Part shown: positions 1 through 12,500 of the stretch, piece by piece
How the letters are laid out: each line of letters opens with the position of its first letter
Position numbering within the stretch: position 1 is the stretch's first letter
Source: Bathymodiolus brooksi
Lineage: Eukaryota > Mollusca > Bivalvia > Mytilida > Modiolidae
Assembly (NCBI GenBank): GCA_963680875.1
Contig: OY804575.1
Span: forward strand, 103,223,505 to 103,287,504
Length of the DNA: 64,000 nucleotides
Reading direction: 5' to 3'
The notes under the pieces: generated by a model
Databases searched by the model: none
What the model was told of the DNA's origin: nothing
The model's input: only the letters and a program-made list of their open reading frames with translations
Position numbers and translations under genes: made by a program

Positions 1-640
1 TGTGTGTTATGTACGGTATATGTGTGTTATGTACAGTATATGTGTGATATATGTGCTATGTACTGGTATATGTGTGCTATGTACGGTATATATCTGTGTT
101 ATGTACCGGTATATGTGTGCTATGTACGGTGTATGTGTGATATGTACCGGTATATGTGTACTATGTACGGTATGTGTGCTATGTACCGGTATGTGTGCTA
201 TGTACCGGTATATGTGTGTTATGTACTGGTATATGTGTGCTATGTACGGTATATATCTGTGTTATGTACCGGTATATGTGTGCTATGTACGGTGTATGTG
301 TGATATGTACCGGTATATGTGTACTATGTACGGTATATGTGTACTATGTACGGTATGTGTGCTATGTACCGGTATGTGTGCTATGTACCGGTATATGTGT
401 GTTATGTACTGGTATATGTGTGCTATGTACGGTATATGTGTGCTATGTACCGGTATATGTGTGTTATGTACCGGTATATGTGTGTTATGTACTGGTATAT
501 GTGTGCTATGTACGGTATATGTGTGCTATGTACCGGTATATGTGTGTTATGTACCGGTATATGTGTGCTATGTACAGGTATATGTGTGTTATGTACTGGT
601 ATATGTGTGCTATGTACCGGTATATGTGTGTTATGGATAT
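1..640. repeat. 21-bp minisatellite with higher-order structure
   Basis: The first 640 bases are built from a 21-bp unit of the form GTATATGTGTGYTATGTACYG, with 20-bp variants that drop one C and occasional shorter units. Because 21 is divisible by three, long frames stay open and translate as monotonous Tyr/Cys/Val/Met heptads in several frames at once. That is expected of a repeat and not of a gene. A longer block beginning with the rarer TATCTGTGTT unit at 91 recurs at 244 with the same order of variant units, giving a 153-bp higher-order period. The array starts at or before the window edge. Confidence 0.95.
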
Positions 641-904
641 CGATTTGTCTGTTTCTACAATTTTTATATTGGATTTTGGAACTTATCAAGACAGTGTGAT
701 ATTTTTTGTTATTCAATTTATTTTGTTATTGTAGTTCTATGAAGAGAACATATATTAGTTTCACTGAATATTACCAATGCAACGGTGGGTTCTGTGTCAA
801 TATAATAAGGTTGTTGTGCTGCCTTTGCCATAAGTGGATTGACAATGCAGTCAGAAGTCAGTGACATGTCTTTTGTTTTGATACACTATAATATCCAAAC
901 TAAT
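641..904. other. unique-looking spacer, no gene seen
   Basis: AT-rich DNA between the minisatellite and the first SINE. I see no splice-bounded coding segment or repeat. Confidence 0.5.
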
Positions 905-1125
905 TAGCGGGTTGTTGTGATCGTATGATAGTTGGATGTACAATTACCCAGTATGCAATCAGTGCCTATCACCACTATCGTTGTAAGTTCGAATGCCGCT
1001 CAGGCTAGGTAAACTCGATACAACATTATGTGATCAAGTTTGTCAGCGACTTGCGGCAGGTCGGTGGTTTTCTCCTGTCCGTCACGATATAACTGAAATA
1101 TTGTTGAAAGTAGCGTTAAACATCA
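905..1125 (+). repeat. tRNA-derived SINE, type 1
   Basis: The head resembles a tRNA promoter, with a B-box-like GTTCGAATG near 994. It is followed by a conserved body (AACATTATGTGATCAAGTTT, then GACTTGCGGCAGGTCGGTGG) and a tail ending GAAAGTAGCGTTAAACATCA. The same head, body and tail order recurs many times in this window in both orientations, which defines a family. Confidence 0.85.
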
Positions 1126-1259
1126 TAAGCCTAACCCTGACCCAAAATAATAATTCCCTCCCATAGGATAAAATATTATGTTGTAGGTCTACATTTTTAT
1201 GAACCGCATATATACACCTTTTTAAGTAGCAGTCAGTTAATTATATCATTCACTGACCC

Positions 1260-1510
1260 TGCCATTGTACTGTCCATGTTGTCATCATTTCTTTTTTATG
1301 ATGGAAGCGAATCTGTGCATGTTTTTTTATTATTTGTTTATATCTGTATTGTCATTGGTGGTTCAATTATCAGAGGCAGAGTATTGGGATCCCATTAAGA
1401 GGTTCAACCCCACCACATTTTTGTGCCTGTCCAAATCTAGAGCTTGGAATTTTAGCACCATATGTCGTGGACTTTTTGTGGTGAAAGGTGGTTGTTCGCT
1501 TTGTTGATAT
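1260..1510 (+). repeat. dispersed repeat family D (copy 1)
   Basis: This segment is alignable by eye with 31165-31400: both carry GCGAATCTG, TTGTTTATAT, GGGATCCCATTA or GGAATCCCATTA, CCACATTTTTGTGCCTGTC or its equivalent, and end in a TTGTTGATATT motif. A third, shorter relative lies at 55535-55690. The short open frame inside is a by-product. The element class is unknown. Confidence 0.65.
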
Positions 1511-1984
1511 TGATGTAATTGTTGATCATCACAATTTAAACTTTTATTTCAAATCGAAGTAGACAATATAACCGAACATTGTGATGTTAGTGTTGAAACG
1601 AAAATACGTTCATTCAAATAATTTGATTTCAGCCATGCTTTCATTTAGCATTAATTACATATCATATGTATTGCATCATTATCCTGCATTTCTATTGGTT
1701 GAATTCGTTACATGCGACCTCAAAATGTATGTTTCATAAGTAGATGAAACACATGTCATTAAGCCACGCCCCCAATAATGGTAACTACTTTGATTGATCG
1801 GTGCGCTTACGTAATCAAAACAGAATCACGGATGACCGATATATGAAATAAAATATAAGATAAATTGCCAAAATAGCTGTAAATCATGAAAATAAAATGA
1901 AATATGCATAAAATATCCATACTGTTTAAAAAGATAGAAAATGAATAAAATCGGAAGTAAAAAAATCGTCTGCTTCTCATAAAT
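1511..1984. other. spacer upstream of the Crypton relic
   Basis: AT-rich sequence with no recognised gene. It may contain the 5' untranslated part or terminus of the Crypton-like element that follows, but I cannot define an element boundary. Confidence 0.4.
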
Positions 1985-4242
1985 ATGGATGAGAGTATTG
2001 GTAGTTTCTTTATAACCCTGCAAGAAAATATGGATGTGCAACTGACATCAGATGATGAAAACTATATATTAGCAAATCTAGACCTCTTTGAACTGCAACC
2101 TATTAATATAAATGAAAATGAACTGGCACAAGCAACAAGAAGTGTACAATCTACTGAACCAACTGCAAATGTCCAGCCTGAACCTACTCCAAATATCCAA
2201 ATTGTACCACAAGAGGATGCTGCGGTTGCTCAACCGCCAGAGAAGAGGTTCAAATCCCTTGATGAAACTGAACTGCAGACACTGCAAGAAATGTTCCACC
2301 AGTCGAAATCAACAAAAAACACAAAGTGGGGAGTAAAATTAATCAAATGTGTGTTCCCAATTGTGGCATAAAATCAAATCCAAACAAAAATAAATCATTT
2401 TGTAACATAATTCATACTTTTCACCATTTCTCTTCATCAATATATTGTGAATGTCTCTCTTGAAAATCCTGGCTGGGATTCGAACCATGACCTACTGTTA
2501 AAACAGTTGTACTTGCCACTATACTACCAGGATATAAATATGACATACATGTAAAAAAATAAAATAAAATATACATAAAAATTTAGGGAATACAGTGCAT
2601 TTTTTTTAAATTGTCAAATGACTTATTTTAGTCTTAATTGAAGTCATAATTGAAGTTCATACGTTCTGTACAAGTAATTTCCAAACGTCTTTTAACAGAA
2701 AAATGTGTTTTCTAATCCTAGAGAAAAATAAACATGTTTTGTAAACTACATGTATGATCCTTATAAAATATAAAATAACACAATTTTTTTTGAACATTTA
2801 AGAAAAATAAAAACCCGAATGTGGCTATCATGGTAATAATGAACAAATGGAGGCAATTCCAATATTGTATACAAAAAAAACCACAATATATGTGTAATAA
2901 AAATACAACTTTTGCAACATCCTCACAGCAATAATTATTTCACTTTTACAGAGTGGTACATGGAAACAACAGGCAGTATAACTGATCTTGACACCATTGG
3001 AAAGGCAGATCTAAATGAAAAATTACACCACTTCTATGCTGAGGCTAAACCAAAAGACCCCGAGAAGCGAACAAAAAATATGCCGAATGAACACGCGAGC
3101 GTTTATCATAAAAACACTCTTAAGGATGTACGGGCAGCGTTAAATCGTCACATTAAAAATCTAAACAGACAATTTGACAAAGTACGCGATATTGAATTTC
3201 GTACAAGCAACATAATTTTGGATTCAACCTTGAAAATGATGGTACGTACGGGTTTGTCTCGGGCAACCAAACACAAGGAGACAATTGAAATTGATGATCT
3301 CCAGTTGATCAGCACATACTTATTTAAAGATATTAACGACCCTATACTTCTGCGACAAAGTATGTGGTATTGTCTGGCAGTGCATTTCGCTTCGCGAGGA
3401 TTAGAATTTCATCACCAACTGAATTTGAATAGCTTTGACTTTAAAGTTGACAGTGATGGTGATGAATATGTGCTCATCAAACACGAAACTCAGCAAAAAA
3501 CATTCAGTGTGGCATCACCAGCGAGGAGGCTCCGAAGGACAAATTCATGTATGCTAGCAGAACAAATACCCGCCCTGTTGCGTCGCTACGCTTACTTATC
3601 AACAAAACTTATCCAAATGCCAAATCTCTCTTTAACCGTTGTGTTAAAGATCTACGCGCCCAAGATTCTGTCTGGTACACAAATCAACCTCTAGCTAAGC
3701 GAACATACAGTGGATTTATGACTGACATATGTAAAAATACAAAATGCAGCAAAGTGTACACCGCTCACTGACTTCACGCAACATCAATTCAAGCAATGAA
3801 TGACGTTGGTCACGAATTAAGACACATCATGTTTATGACAGGGCATAAGAACGAGGCGTCCATTCGAAGCTATAACAGGCATTGCTCCGTTCAACAGAAA
3901 AAGTTATTGAGCTCTACACTCTCACGTATAGCAATGGGAGAGGACATGTCATCCAATGATCAACTTCAAAAGAAGGAAAACGTCGTCGTGCCCACTGATA
4001 GTCGTGCCATCGCGCATTCAAACATACCTACTTTGCCTTCTTCGTCTTCACAGCAACGTGATACTATAGCGCCTTTACAGAAACCCACTTTGCCTTCAAG
4101 TATGCAAATCCCGAGCCTTGAAATCGGAATGTCCAGACAGGATAACTCTTCAAATGTGCTAAATAACGCATCCACTGGAATACTTAGCAATTCGGCTTTC
4201 TCAAACTGCGTTTTTAACATCAATATTCCTGGAGCACCTTGA
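1985..4242 (+). pseudogene. Crypton-like tyrosine recombinase relic (DUF3504-type)
   Basis: The first part (1985-2347) encodes an acidic, Pro/Gln-rich N-terminus ending in a segment like NTKWGVKLIK. The reading resumes at 2952 after a good acceptor (TTTTACAG) with EWYMETTG, so an intron from about 2348 to 2951 is inferred. The body has the DUF3504/Crypton core: a helical LNRHIKNLNRQF segment, DLQLISTYLF, and WYCLAVHFASRGLEF. The catalytic C-terminal box of tyrosine recombinases is at 3796-3890 (HELRHIMFMTGHK, with a later SIRSY tyrosine). The gene is broken: the expected donor position reads T followed by GTGTGT, which would give a stop on splicing; the frame shifts near 3550-3600; and a TGA at about 3770 interrupts the conserved segment before HATSIQAM. 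Cryptons insert by recombination and have been domesticated in animal genes, but the lesions here point to a dead copy. Confidence 0.85.
2372..2911. other. probable intron of the Crypton relic
   Basis: AT-rich, stop-dense DNA between the two coding parts of the recombinase relic. A tRNA-like stretch with GGGATTCGAACC occurs near 2473 and may be a short fragment of a tRNA or SINE on the other strand. Nothing else is recognised. Confidence 0.45.
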
Positions 4243-4576
4243 TCAATGAACATCGTGTCCGCCATCTTGTCGTAAATAATTGTTGCGTAGATTACTACGC
4301 CGTGACCACCTGACTTGAAATTATTGATATCGGACAGCTTATTTCTTAATGGACTGTTAAATTTACTTTTTTTATTGTTGACATTTTTTTTTGTTTAATT
4401 AATAAAATTCTTGTTATTCATCCTGGTCAATCCTTTAGGTCAGCATGCCATTTTCTCCTGAGTAAGTCTATTTTCTCCCAACGTCATGTCATCGAAATTA
4501 TTATTCGAATACACAGAAGCAGCACGCCGGTGACAGGAATATTTTTTTTTTTAAGAACAGGGAATATAATTATAAG
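4243..4576. other. 3' flank of the Crypton relic
   Basis: Contains the untranslated 3' side of the recombinase relic with an AATAAA at about 4401 that could be its polyadenylation signal. No further coding sequence is seen. Confidence 0.45.
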
Positions 4577-4712
4577 ATTTGAATGCATTCTTTTGAAGTT
4601 TCATTGGGGTATGAAAGCGTTGATCGAAGCACATTTTCAACATGAAGCGATACTGCTTCGGTCAACGCTTTCATACCCCAATGAAACTTTAAAAGAATGC
4701 ATTCAATTCTTA
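4577..4712. repeat. long inverted repeat (hairpin element)
   Basis: About 55 bp beginning GATTTGAATGCATTC and running through GGGGTATGAAAGCGTTGA is repeated in reverse complement at 4653-4712, separated by a loop of about 20 bp. The arms match nearly perfectly, so the sequence would fold into a strong stem. It looks like a fold-back MITE or a recent palindromic insertion. Confidence 0.8.
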
Positions 4713-4785
4713 TCAAACCAGAACATATCAGTAAAATGGCGGGTTTCTTATAAGAGACAGCAACTGCTAGCCCTTCGCGAGCACC

Positions 4786-4950
4786 TGGCTTCACCCCCGG
4801 TTTTGGTGGGGTCTGTGTTACTCATCTCTTTGGTTGCCTGTGTTGTGTTCTTTGCTTTGTTTGTCTTAGTCCTGTGTCTTGTGTACCCAATGTTGCCAGT
4901 GTCTCTGGATTGTCCATTCTTAATTGCCCATTCGGGTTTCTCTAACGTTA
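4786..4950 (-). repeat. dispersed repeat family R, CCAGAGAAACTGGCAAC subtype
   Basis: Carries the family's GAGCACCTGGCTTCACCCCC core and, downstream, a CTCTGGATTGTCCATTCTTA segment. The same two segments recur in inverse orientation at 22490-22860 and 51785-51945 and partly at 45375-45480. No coding function is apparent; element type unknown. Confidence 0.65.
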
Positions 4951-5059
4951 ATATATCAGTCAGATATATATAAACTTACATCAACATATCATGACAAAAC
5001 ATAGAGGTATTCGACTTGTAGCATAAAATATATGTCGGTCCAATTCCAAACAGGACTGT

Positions 5060-5262
5060 CATGGCCGCAATCGTATGATAGTTAGACTTACATTTACTGG
5101 TCCCGTCAGTACCTATCACTGCTAAGGTTGTGAGTTCGATTCCCGACCATGGGGAGATTTACACAATGAAACGTTTTGTGATAGAATCCGACAGTGACGT
5201 TCTCCGGGTATTCTGATTTCCTCCGCCAATAAATCTGACTACCACTATATAAATAGAATAAC
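5060..5262 (+). repeat. diverged tRNA-derived SINE, type 1
   Basis: The head has CGTATGATAGTTAGACTTAC and a B-box-like GAGTTCGATTCCC. The body has TTCTCCGGGTATTC and a partial tail. It is more diverged than most copies and lacks a clear 3' end. Confidence 0.7.
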
Positions 5263-6289
5263 AGCAGTATTGAAGATCGAGACAGCCATTATCACGAGTA
5301 TCAAAACGAGTCCGACAAGTGATAATGTACATCGAGACTTTCAAATCTGGTGTTATTATTTTTATCAGTATTAAACGTCATAATGTAATGTCATACAGAC
5401 AGATTAAGTCCGATGATACCGACACTATCACTCAGTGAGATCAAAGAAAAACTGTCCAAATTACCGATGCAACTGATTTTTAATGTGACTCCTTTAATCA
5501 AAATACACAATTACAGAATGTCATCTTGGACGAACAAGACAGACACAAAATGATGGTGTCTACTGCTGCATTATACACGACGTTAGTTCAACATCTTAAA
5601 CCATTCTAATATCATGATCCAAAAAAGTGACAGCTGCAACGGGTAACATAGCCCAGAAAACACGTTTTGGTTATACAATTTGTTATTAAAACCAGTAAAT
5701 GACTTGAGTGAAGATTTGGTAGAGGTTATGCTTTTTGGTAGATATAGGTTAGAGAAAAACCGAAAGGAGTAATCAAGAATGTACCTTGTTTGAATAGTTT
5801 CTTTCACAAATGCTTTCCACTGACCTAGAAAACTCTTATGTCAAGAACAACGTCTAGGAGAGTAGCACGCATCTATTATGAGAAGTGTATCATGTACATA
5901 ATGAAAGTAAGAACATGGAAAGATGGAAAGTTTACAATGGGAAAATCAAAATTACTACGATATTCAAAATTCTAGTACGTAATTTCCCTTCTCTGTCTAT
6001 TTCAAGAAACAAGTCAAAACATAAAGCTTCAATATAAACAATATCACAACTACTGGTAACTGATCATGTGTAATAAATAGCACCATAAGTTATTTTCACC
6101 TCTTTCTCAATGTCAATGATTCAAAATAACAATTTGATTTCTGAAAGATTTTTTTTACTTTTACAAACGTAGAGAAAAATTTCTACATTTCTTATTATGT
6201 CACCTTTCTACAATCAGAGTTATTTCTAAGCAATGCCTAAACATATTTGTTTTCTGAGTTGTGCTTTCAAATGAAGACATATGTTATGA
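5263..6289. other. 3' flank of the minus-strand membrane protein gene
   Basis: AT-rich sequence downstream (on the minus strand) of the stop codon at 6290-6292. It probably contains the 3' untranslated region, but no canonical polyadenylation hexamer stands out on the minus strand close to the stop. No repeat family is recognised. Confidence 0.4.
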
Positions 6290-6516
6290 TTATTCTTGTA
6301 CTACTGTTTGCTCATTGGTCTCTACCGTTGTCTGTTCTGTTTCTGATGTTGCTGCTACTGTCTGTTGTGTACCCAGAGAACCCGAATATTGGTGGTATGA
6401 TGCCTCTTGTTGTCTATCACGTTGTACCTGTACATTATTTGTGTTATTTGTTGCCCTATAGTACGGTGGTGGTGGTTGGTCTGTTACGTATCCATGGTTA
6501 GGGTTAGCAAAGCCTG
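6290..6516 (-). CDS. membrane protein exon D: cytoplasmic tail and stop
   Basis: The acceptor is TTTTTCACAG at 6517-6519. A second AG three bases later gives a NAGNAG tandem site that could add or drop one alanine. The phase-1 entry fits exon C. The exon encodes FANPNHGYVTDQ, then PPPPYY (a possible WW-domain ligand), then a Gln/Thr/Glu-rich stretch ending TVVQE and TAA at 6290-6292. Two plus-strand open frames across it are shadows. Confidence 0.75.
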
Positions 6517-9500
6517 CTGTGAAAAATGAGGTTCAGATAAGATAAAATCATTTAAGGATATAAGCTATGCTATAAACTAAGGTTCTCCTACCTCGGGTGT
6601 ATGTGACCTAAGCCGGGTTTGGCTATTCAGTTTAGCTGTGGGTTTCTTTTCCCCAAAGATTATAAAATTATTTGGCTGTCGAATCTTTTGACTTTAAACG
6701 TACCCTTACGAAAGTTATTCCAGAAATGTGTCGTGTGCACTAAATTATATATCTACGTTTTCATTAATAGGAAATGCTAAGTAATGGATTAGTTGTAGCA
6801 AACACATGTCTGGTACTAATTCGTAGGCAATTTAGCTCTCCATTGTTCATACGTGTACATGTACAGTACCTAGAAATATGAATATTTAATGGCAAGCACA
6901 AACGTAAAACACAAAGGTGTTGGTGGTGTATTTCCACAGGGTAATGTTATGCGTCTAGTGCTGTAGATCTTTTCAAATGTATCCTACCGTCGCTGGCTAG
7001 CATATTTTATGTGAAAAGAAAGCCGAGTGCGTAAGTCTTTCCTGCCAGTATGTAGCATCTACATTACCAAGACTCCTACAGCATCCTCCACGTTGGTAAC
7101 ACTGGTAACTGGCATCTTCCGAGGTCAGGCTGAATTGTTGGGGATCTCGGAGCTGTAAGGACCCTAGAGATGCAGTGTCTAGGCCCATCGGCGTGTGGAC
7201 ATTCTCTATCACTTCATCAACCTTGCTCCAGCTATGGGTAAATAGTTTTGGCTAGATATGAGTCATTAGCCCAGTAAGGTCACCTGTCTAAGGGAGACAA
7301 CTCTATCCAAAAGGGGACAGATAATGGTTCGTAAGCCTTGGTTGGCAACTGATCTAGAGGACTGTAACCTTGATACCAAATCCACTGGCCCTCCAGGTAG
7401 AGGGTTGAGCACAAGACCAACTATCTCGTCTCATAACAAAAAATACAGTTACGGAAACAAGGACAAGAACAAACTTAACTCATCTCGGAAGATCAGAGTA
7501 CCAGCAGACATCTGCAAGCATGAATGATGTCAGTGAAAGCCATACGAAAGCTGACAACATAAAAAGTATTCAGAACACAAGAACAAAACTTAAGATTGGA
7601 TGCTGGAATGTAAGAACAATGTATGAAACAGGAAAACAAGCTCAAGTCATAAGAGAAATGAGAGCATACAAACTCTACCTGGTAGGAATTAGTGAATGTA
7701 GATGAACTGGGTGTGGTAAAAGAATAACAAGTACAGGAGAAACAATTGTATATTCAGGTAGAAATGATGAGAAACACCATGGAGGAGTAGCTATTATAAT
7801 GAACAGAAATGTAACAAAAGCAATGTTAGAGTATGCACCTGTAAACGAAAGAATAATAATAAGAGCTCGCTTTCAAGCAAAGCAGGGAAAACTAACCATC
7901 ATTCAATGCTATGCTCCGACAAATGAAGCAGATGCTGAAGAGAAAACAGATTTCTATTTAACTCTACAGTCTGAGATAGAAAAAGTACCAAAACATGACG
8001 TAACAATAGTGATGGGTGGTTTAAACGCCAAAGTTCGAAATGATAACACCGGGAAGGACAGTGATGGGAAAATACGGCTGTGGCAACATCAACGACAATG
8101 GCGAACGCTTAGTAGACTTGTGTGGAACCAACAATTTAGTAATAGGAGGTACTATTTTCCCTCATAGAGAAATACATAAGTTGACATGGATTTCTCCAAA
8201 TGGTAGGGACAAGAACCAAATAGACCATATTATTATCAATGGAAAGTGGAGACGATCATTGCAGGATGTACGTGCTATGCGGGGTGAAAATGTTACTAGT
8301 GACCACCATCTAGTAGTAGCAAACATCAAGCTAAAACTTAAAAAATCGTCTACCCATGTAAATGTGAAAAGAAAATTTGATGTTGGTGAATTACAAAACC
8401 CAAAAATTCAGCAAGAGTTTAAACTGGAAATAAAGAACAGGTTCCAGTTATTAGAAAATATAATCACTGAGGATACAGACACCATACGAAGATAGACGAG
8501 ATCTACACTGAAGCCAGTGAAAAGGTACTAGGATTTAAAAGGCAAGTACACAAAGAATAGATAACACCTGAAACTTGGAAATTGATTGATGAAAGAAAAG
8601 TAATGAACAACAAAATATGTCAAACACACTTCGAGAGAATTAAAGAAAAGCTAAGAATAAAATATACAGAATGCAACACGAAGGTAAAGACAGAAACACG
8701 TAAGAACAAGAGGGATTTTATGGAAGACCTAGCAAGAGAAGCTGAAAGTGAAGCTTCAAATCAGAGAATGGGATAGATTTACCAAGTAGCTAACAAATAA
8801 GTGGTAAAAAAGCTCAAGTAAACATGCCAATTAAAGACAAAAACAATAATATACTAACAACAGAACGAGAACAATATTTAAGATGGAAGGAACATTTTCA
8901 AAAAGTTCTTAACCGAAAAGATCCGGATGAACTTGTAATTATTCCTGAAGCACCCATGGACCTAGAAATAGATACAGATCCACCTTCAAAACTAGAAATA
9001 CAGAAAGCCATTAAAAGTTTGAAAAACAAGAAGGCACCTGGCACAGACCAACTAAATGCAGAACTTTTTAAGATAGATCCAGTCCTTGCAGCGGATACTT
9101 TACACCCAGTATTCCACAAAATATGGGAAAAAGCTGTTATACCTAACAGTTGGTCTGAAGCATACCAAAATCAGGAGACTTGACTAATTACTGCAACAAC
9201 TGGAGAGGAATTATCTTACTATCCATTCCGAGTAAGGTCTTCTGCATAGTTTTAATATCAAGAAATACAGAAGCTGTGGACAAGAAACAACGACAAGAAC
9301 AAGCTGGGTTCAGAAAAGGTAGAAGTTGCATAGACCACATATTTGTCCTTAGAAACATCTTAGAACAGTGCTATGAGTGGCAGAGAAAATTACTTATTAA
9401 TTTTGTAGATTTTGAGAAAGCCTTTGACAGCCTACAAAGAGACAGTATATGGCAAAGTTTGAGAAACTATGGCATATCAAGTAAGATAGTGCAAATCATC

Positions 9501-12500
9501 AAGCAGTTCTTTACAAATTTCTCATGTACCATCAAATCTGAAGCTACCACTAGTTTCCTTGTAAAATCAGGAGTAAGACAGGGATGTGTTATGTCATCTG
9601 TGCTCTTTATAATTGCCATTGATTGGGTAATGAGAACAACCCTAACAGAAGGTAACACCGGACTGAGATGGACACTATGTATTACACTAGAGGATACAGA
9701 ATATGTTGATGATTTAGCGCTATTATCACATACTGAAGACCATATGCAGGAAAAGACCAGAAAGTTAGAAGAAAATGCTAGAATGAGTGGCCTTAAGATC
9801 AAAGCCAAGAAAACAAAGTTAATGTACCTCAACACAGACAGATTGTCAGTCATATTTGTAGAAGGGAAACAACTGGATAGAGTAGATTCCTTTAATTACC
9901 TAGGAAGCTGTATAACAAGAGGGTGGAGCTGAAAGAGACTAAAAGGTCAGAATAGGAAAAGTAGATCAGCATTCATCAGATTAGGCAACATCTGGAAGAA
10001 AACAGCCTTTTCAAAGAAGACCAAGATTAAACTTGTTAACAGCTGTGTACTATCTGTGCTCCTATATGGCTCAGAGTGCTGGAGAATGACTGATAAAGAC
10101 ATCAACAGACTCACCAGCTTCCAGCTTTCCATTCACCTGTCTGAGAAAGATAATGAAGGTATTCTGGCCGTACAAAATCTCCAACAAAGACCTGCATAAC
10201 ATCACAAACACCAAGGACATGGAGACTTTGTTGATTCAAAAGAGATGAAGATGGCTTGGTCATGTTCTACGTAAACCATCTGAAGACATTACAAAGGTAG
10301 CCCTAAGATGGACACCAGAAGGGAAACGAAAAAGAGGAAGACCAAAAACAACATGGAGGCGCACCATCGATAATGAAATAAAGGAAAGAGGATACACCTG
10401 GGACACAATAGAAAGAAAAGCCAACAACAGAGAAGAGTGGAGGAACCTTGTCCTTGCCCTATGTGCCATGAGGCATATCAAGGACTAAGTAAGTAAGTAC
10501 AAAGGTAAAACAAAACAAAGAAAACACTACGGACAACACGAGTTCCGATAGTTATATAATACTGTACATTACATCGTCGTCATCATGATTGTTGCAAAAT
10601 GTATAGTAGACCTGTGTGAAAACAGATTTAATTATTAACAAATATTAATTTGTTAGTTCAATCGTTGCATTGTCGAAACTGTATAATGTATATTACTAAT
10701 CCATTGCGGCATGTAACTGACCACAAACGAACGTTCGTATCTAACTATTAGCTACAGTAAGAAGCGTAATATTCTGAAAAAACTTTCGAAGGTTGCTAGT
10801 TTATATAATACACAATTCACATTAGACAAACGGTGTGAATAAAACTATCCTCGATATGTAGATTAAATCCTTTCATTTCTTACATATAATTCACCCCGTG
10901 TTTTTGTTTGTGGGGTTCGTGTTGCTCCATCTGTAGTTTTTGCTTATTGTCTTGTAGACCATTATTTGTCTTGAGTATTAGTTTTGGTTTTATGTTGTCT
11001 ATCCTTCTTCCTTTATCGATTGATGGATTTTGAGTATCCCTTTGGAATCTTCAAACCTTTCTTGAACCATAGACAATATAATATCATAGACCAGCTTTGC
11101 TTGAGGGTGTACCATACACTACAGGGAGATAACTCTTTAAAATCAGTTGAACGTTTTGATCATGTGATGTTTGTATGCAGATTTCAAGCATCTCGGTGAT
11201 CAAAACCACACAGAGAGAAGCTGCTATGTGGCTAGTGAATTTATAGCTCTGAGTCTGTTGGTTGGAATTTGTTAAAATTTTGATATTTATTACAGTGGAT
11301 ATATTCAAACACACTGCCAAAAAAATAAGAAAATTAAATGAGCAGATCAAATTTTACCTTAAGTGTATGGTACCACCTTAAAAGGACAAATAATCAAAGA
11401 TGATTTAAAATAATGTCTCTACTTCTGTGAAGATCGAAAAAGGTCAACCTTTTCTAAATACACTAAAATAAAAAACAAAAAAAATACCTCACTATCGGAA
11501 CATTCCCAAAATCCAATATCAAAATTATAGATACACACAAATACCTGACCGGTCACTTTCCTGGTTTTATACAGATACATCAAGAAAAGTTGGCGGGGTG
11601 AAACTAGTTGTGTCGGCCCAAACCATTTAGCGATTTAAAAGAGAACTGTGGTATGACATAAACACTGGTATGATGAACTGCTAAGCTATGATAATCTTAC
11701 CTCTAATCTGTTGTGAACCTGATTGTGTTATAATAGTATCAGGTTCATAAGTTACTCCTTGCATCGGTACTCGTTTTCTTCTACATGCCATAATAATTAG
11801 TATGATAAGTAACAATACGATAATGGCCACGCCCCCAATAGCTCCTCCCATAATCCATTCAATAATATTGTAGTCTAGAATAGATATGTATATAAAAATA
11901 AACATATCTACATAAAATATTGGGATTGTGGTGTTGTAATTATATCGTGGTGGTCAGTTTTATTGGTGGAAGTAAACGGATTATCCGGAGAAAACCACCA
12001 ACCTTCCGCAAGTCACTGACAAACTTTATCATATAATGTTGTATCGAGTACACATAAAATTACAGTAGTTAGAATAAATGCATTGAAACATTTAGATTTA
12101 TTAAATATTTGATGTTGCATTTCATTATTCAACAAAATGCTAAAACATATTCGAGTCAGTGTAGCAATTATATATTGTACATAATCGTGAACATGGAAAT
12201 ATGTTTTGAAGAGTGTAATTTAGTATAAAACTTAGGTTAAACTTGGCTAGTAATTTTTTATAATACCATGTCTATTATGCAAAAAAGGAAATTTATATTG
12301 GTGTCCAAGAACCTCTTTAAAAATCACCACAGATATGTTCCGCTTGTTGTAAGAAATACTTGGCCTTTACTCATTCATGACTTGTCACCGGATTTGTAAC
12401 TAGAGTAACATGACGGGTGCCACTAGTGGAGCAGAGCACATGCGTTCACCCACTGTTTTAGTGGGGTTCGTGTTGGTCGATTTAAAGTTTTCTGTGTAAT

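Noticed and set aside
2..742. 246-codon open frame and its shorter overlaps as a Tyr/Cys-rich secreted protein
   Set aside because: It is the 21-bp minisatellite read in frame; several frames and both strands are open at once.
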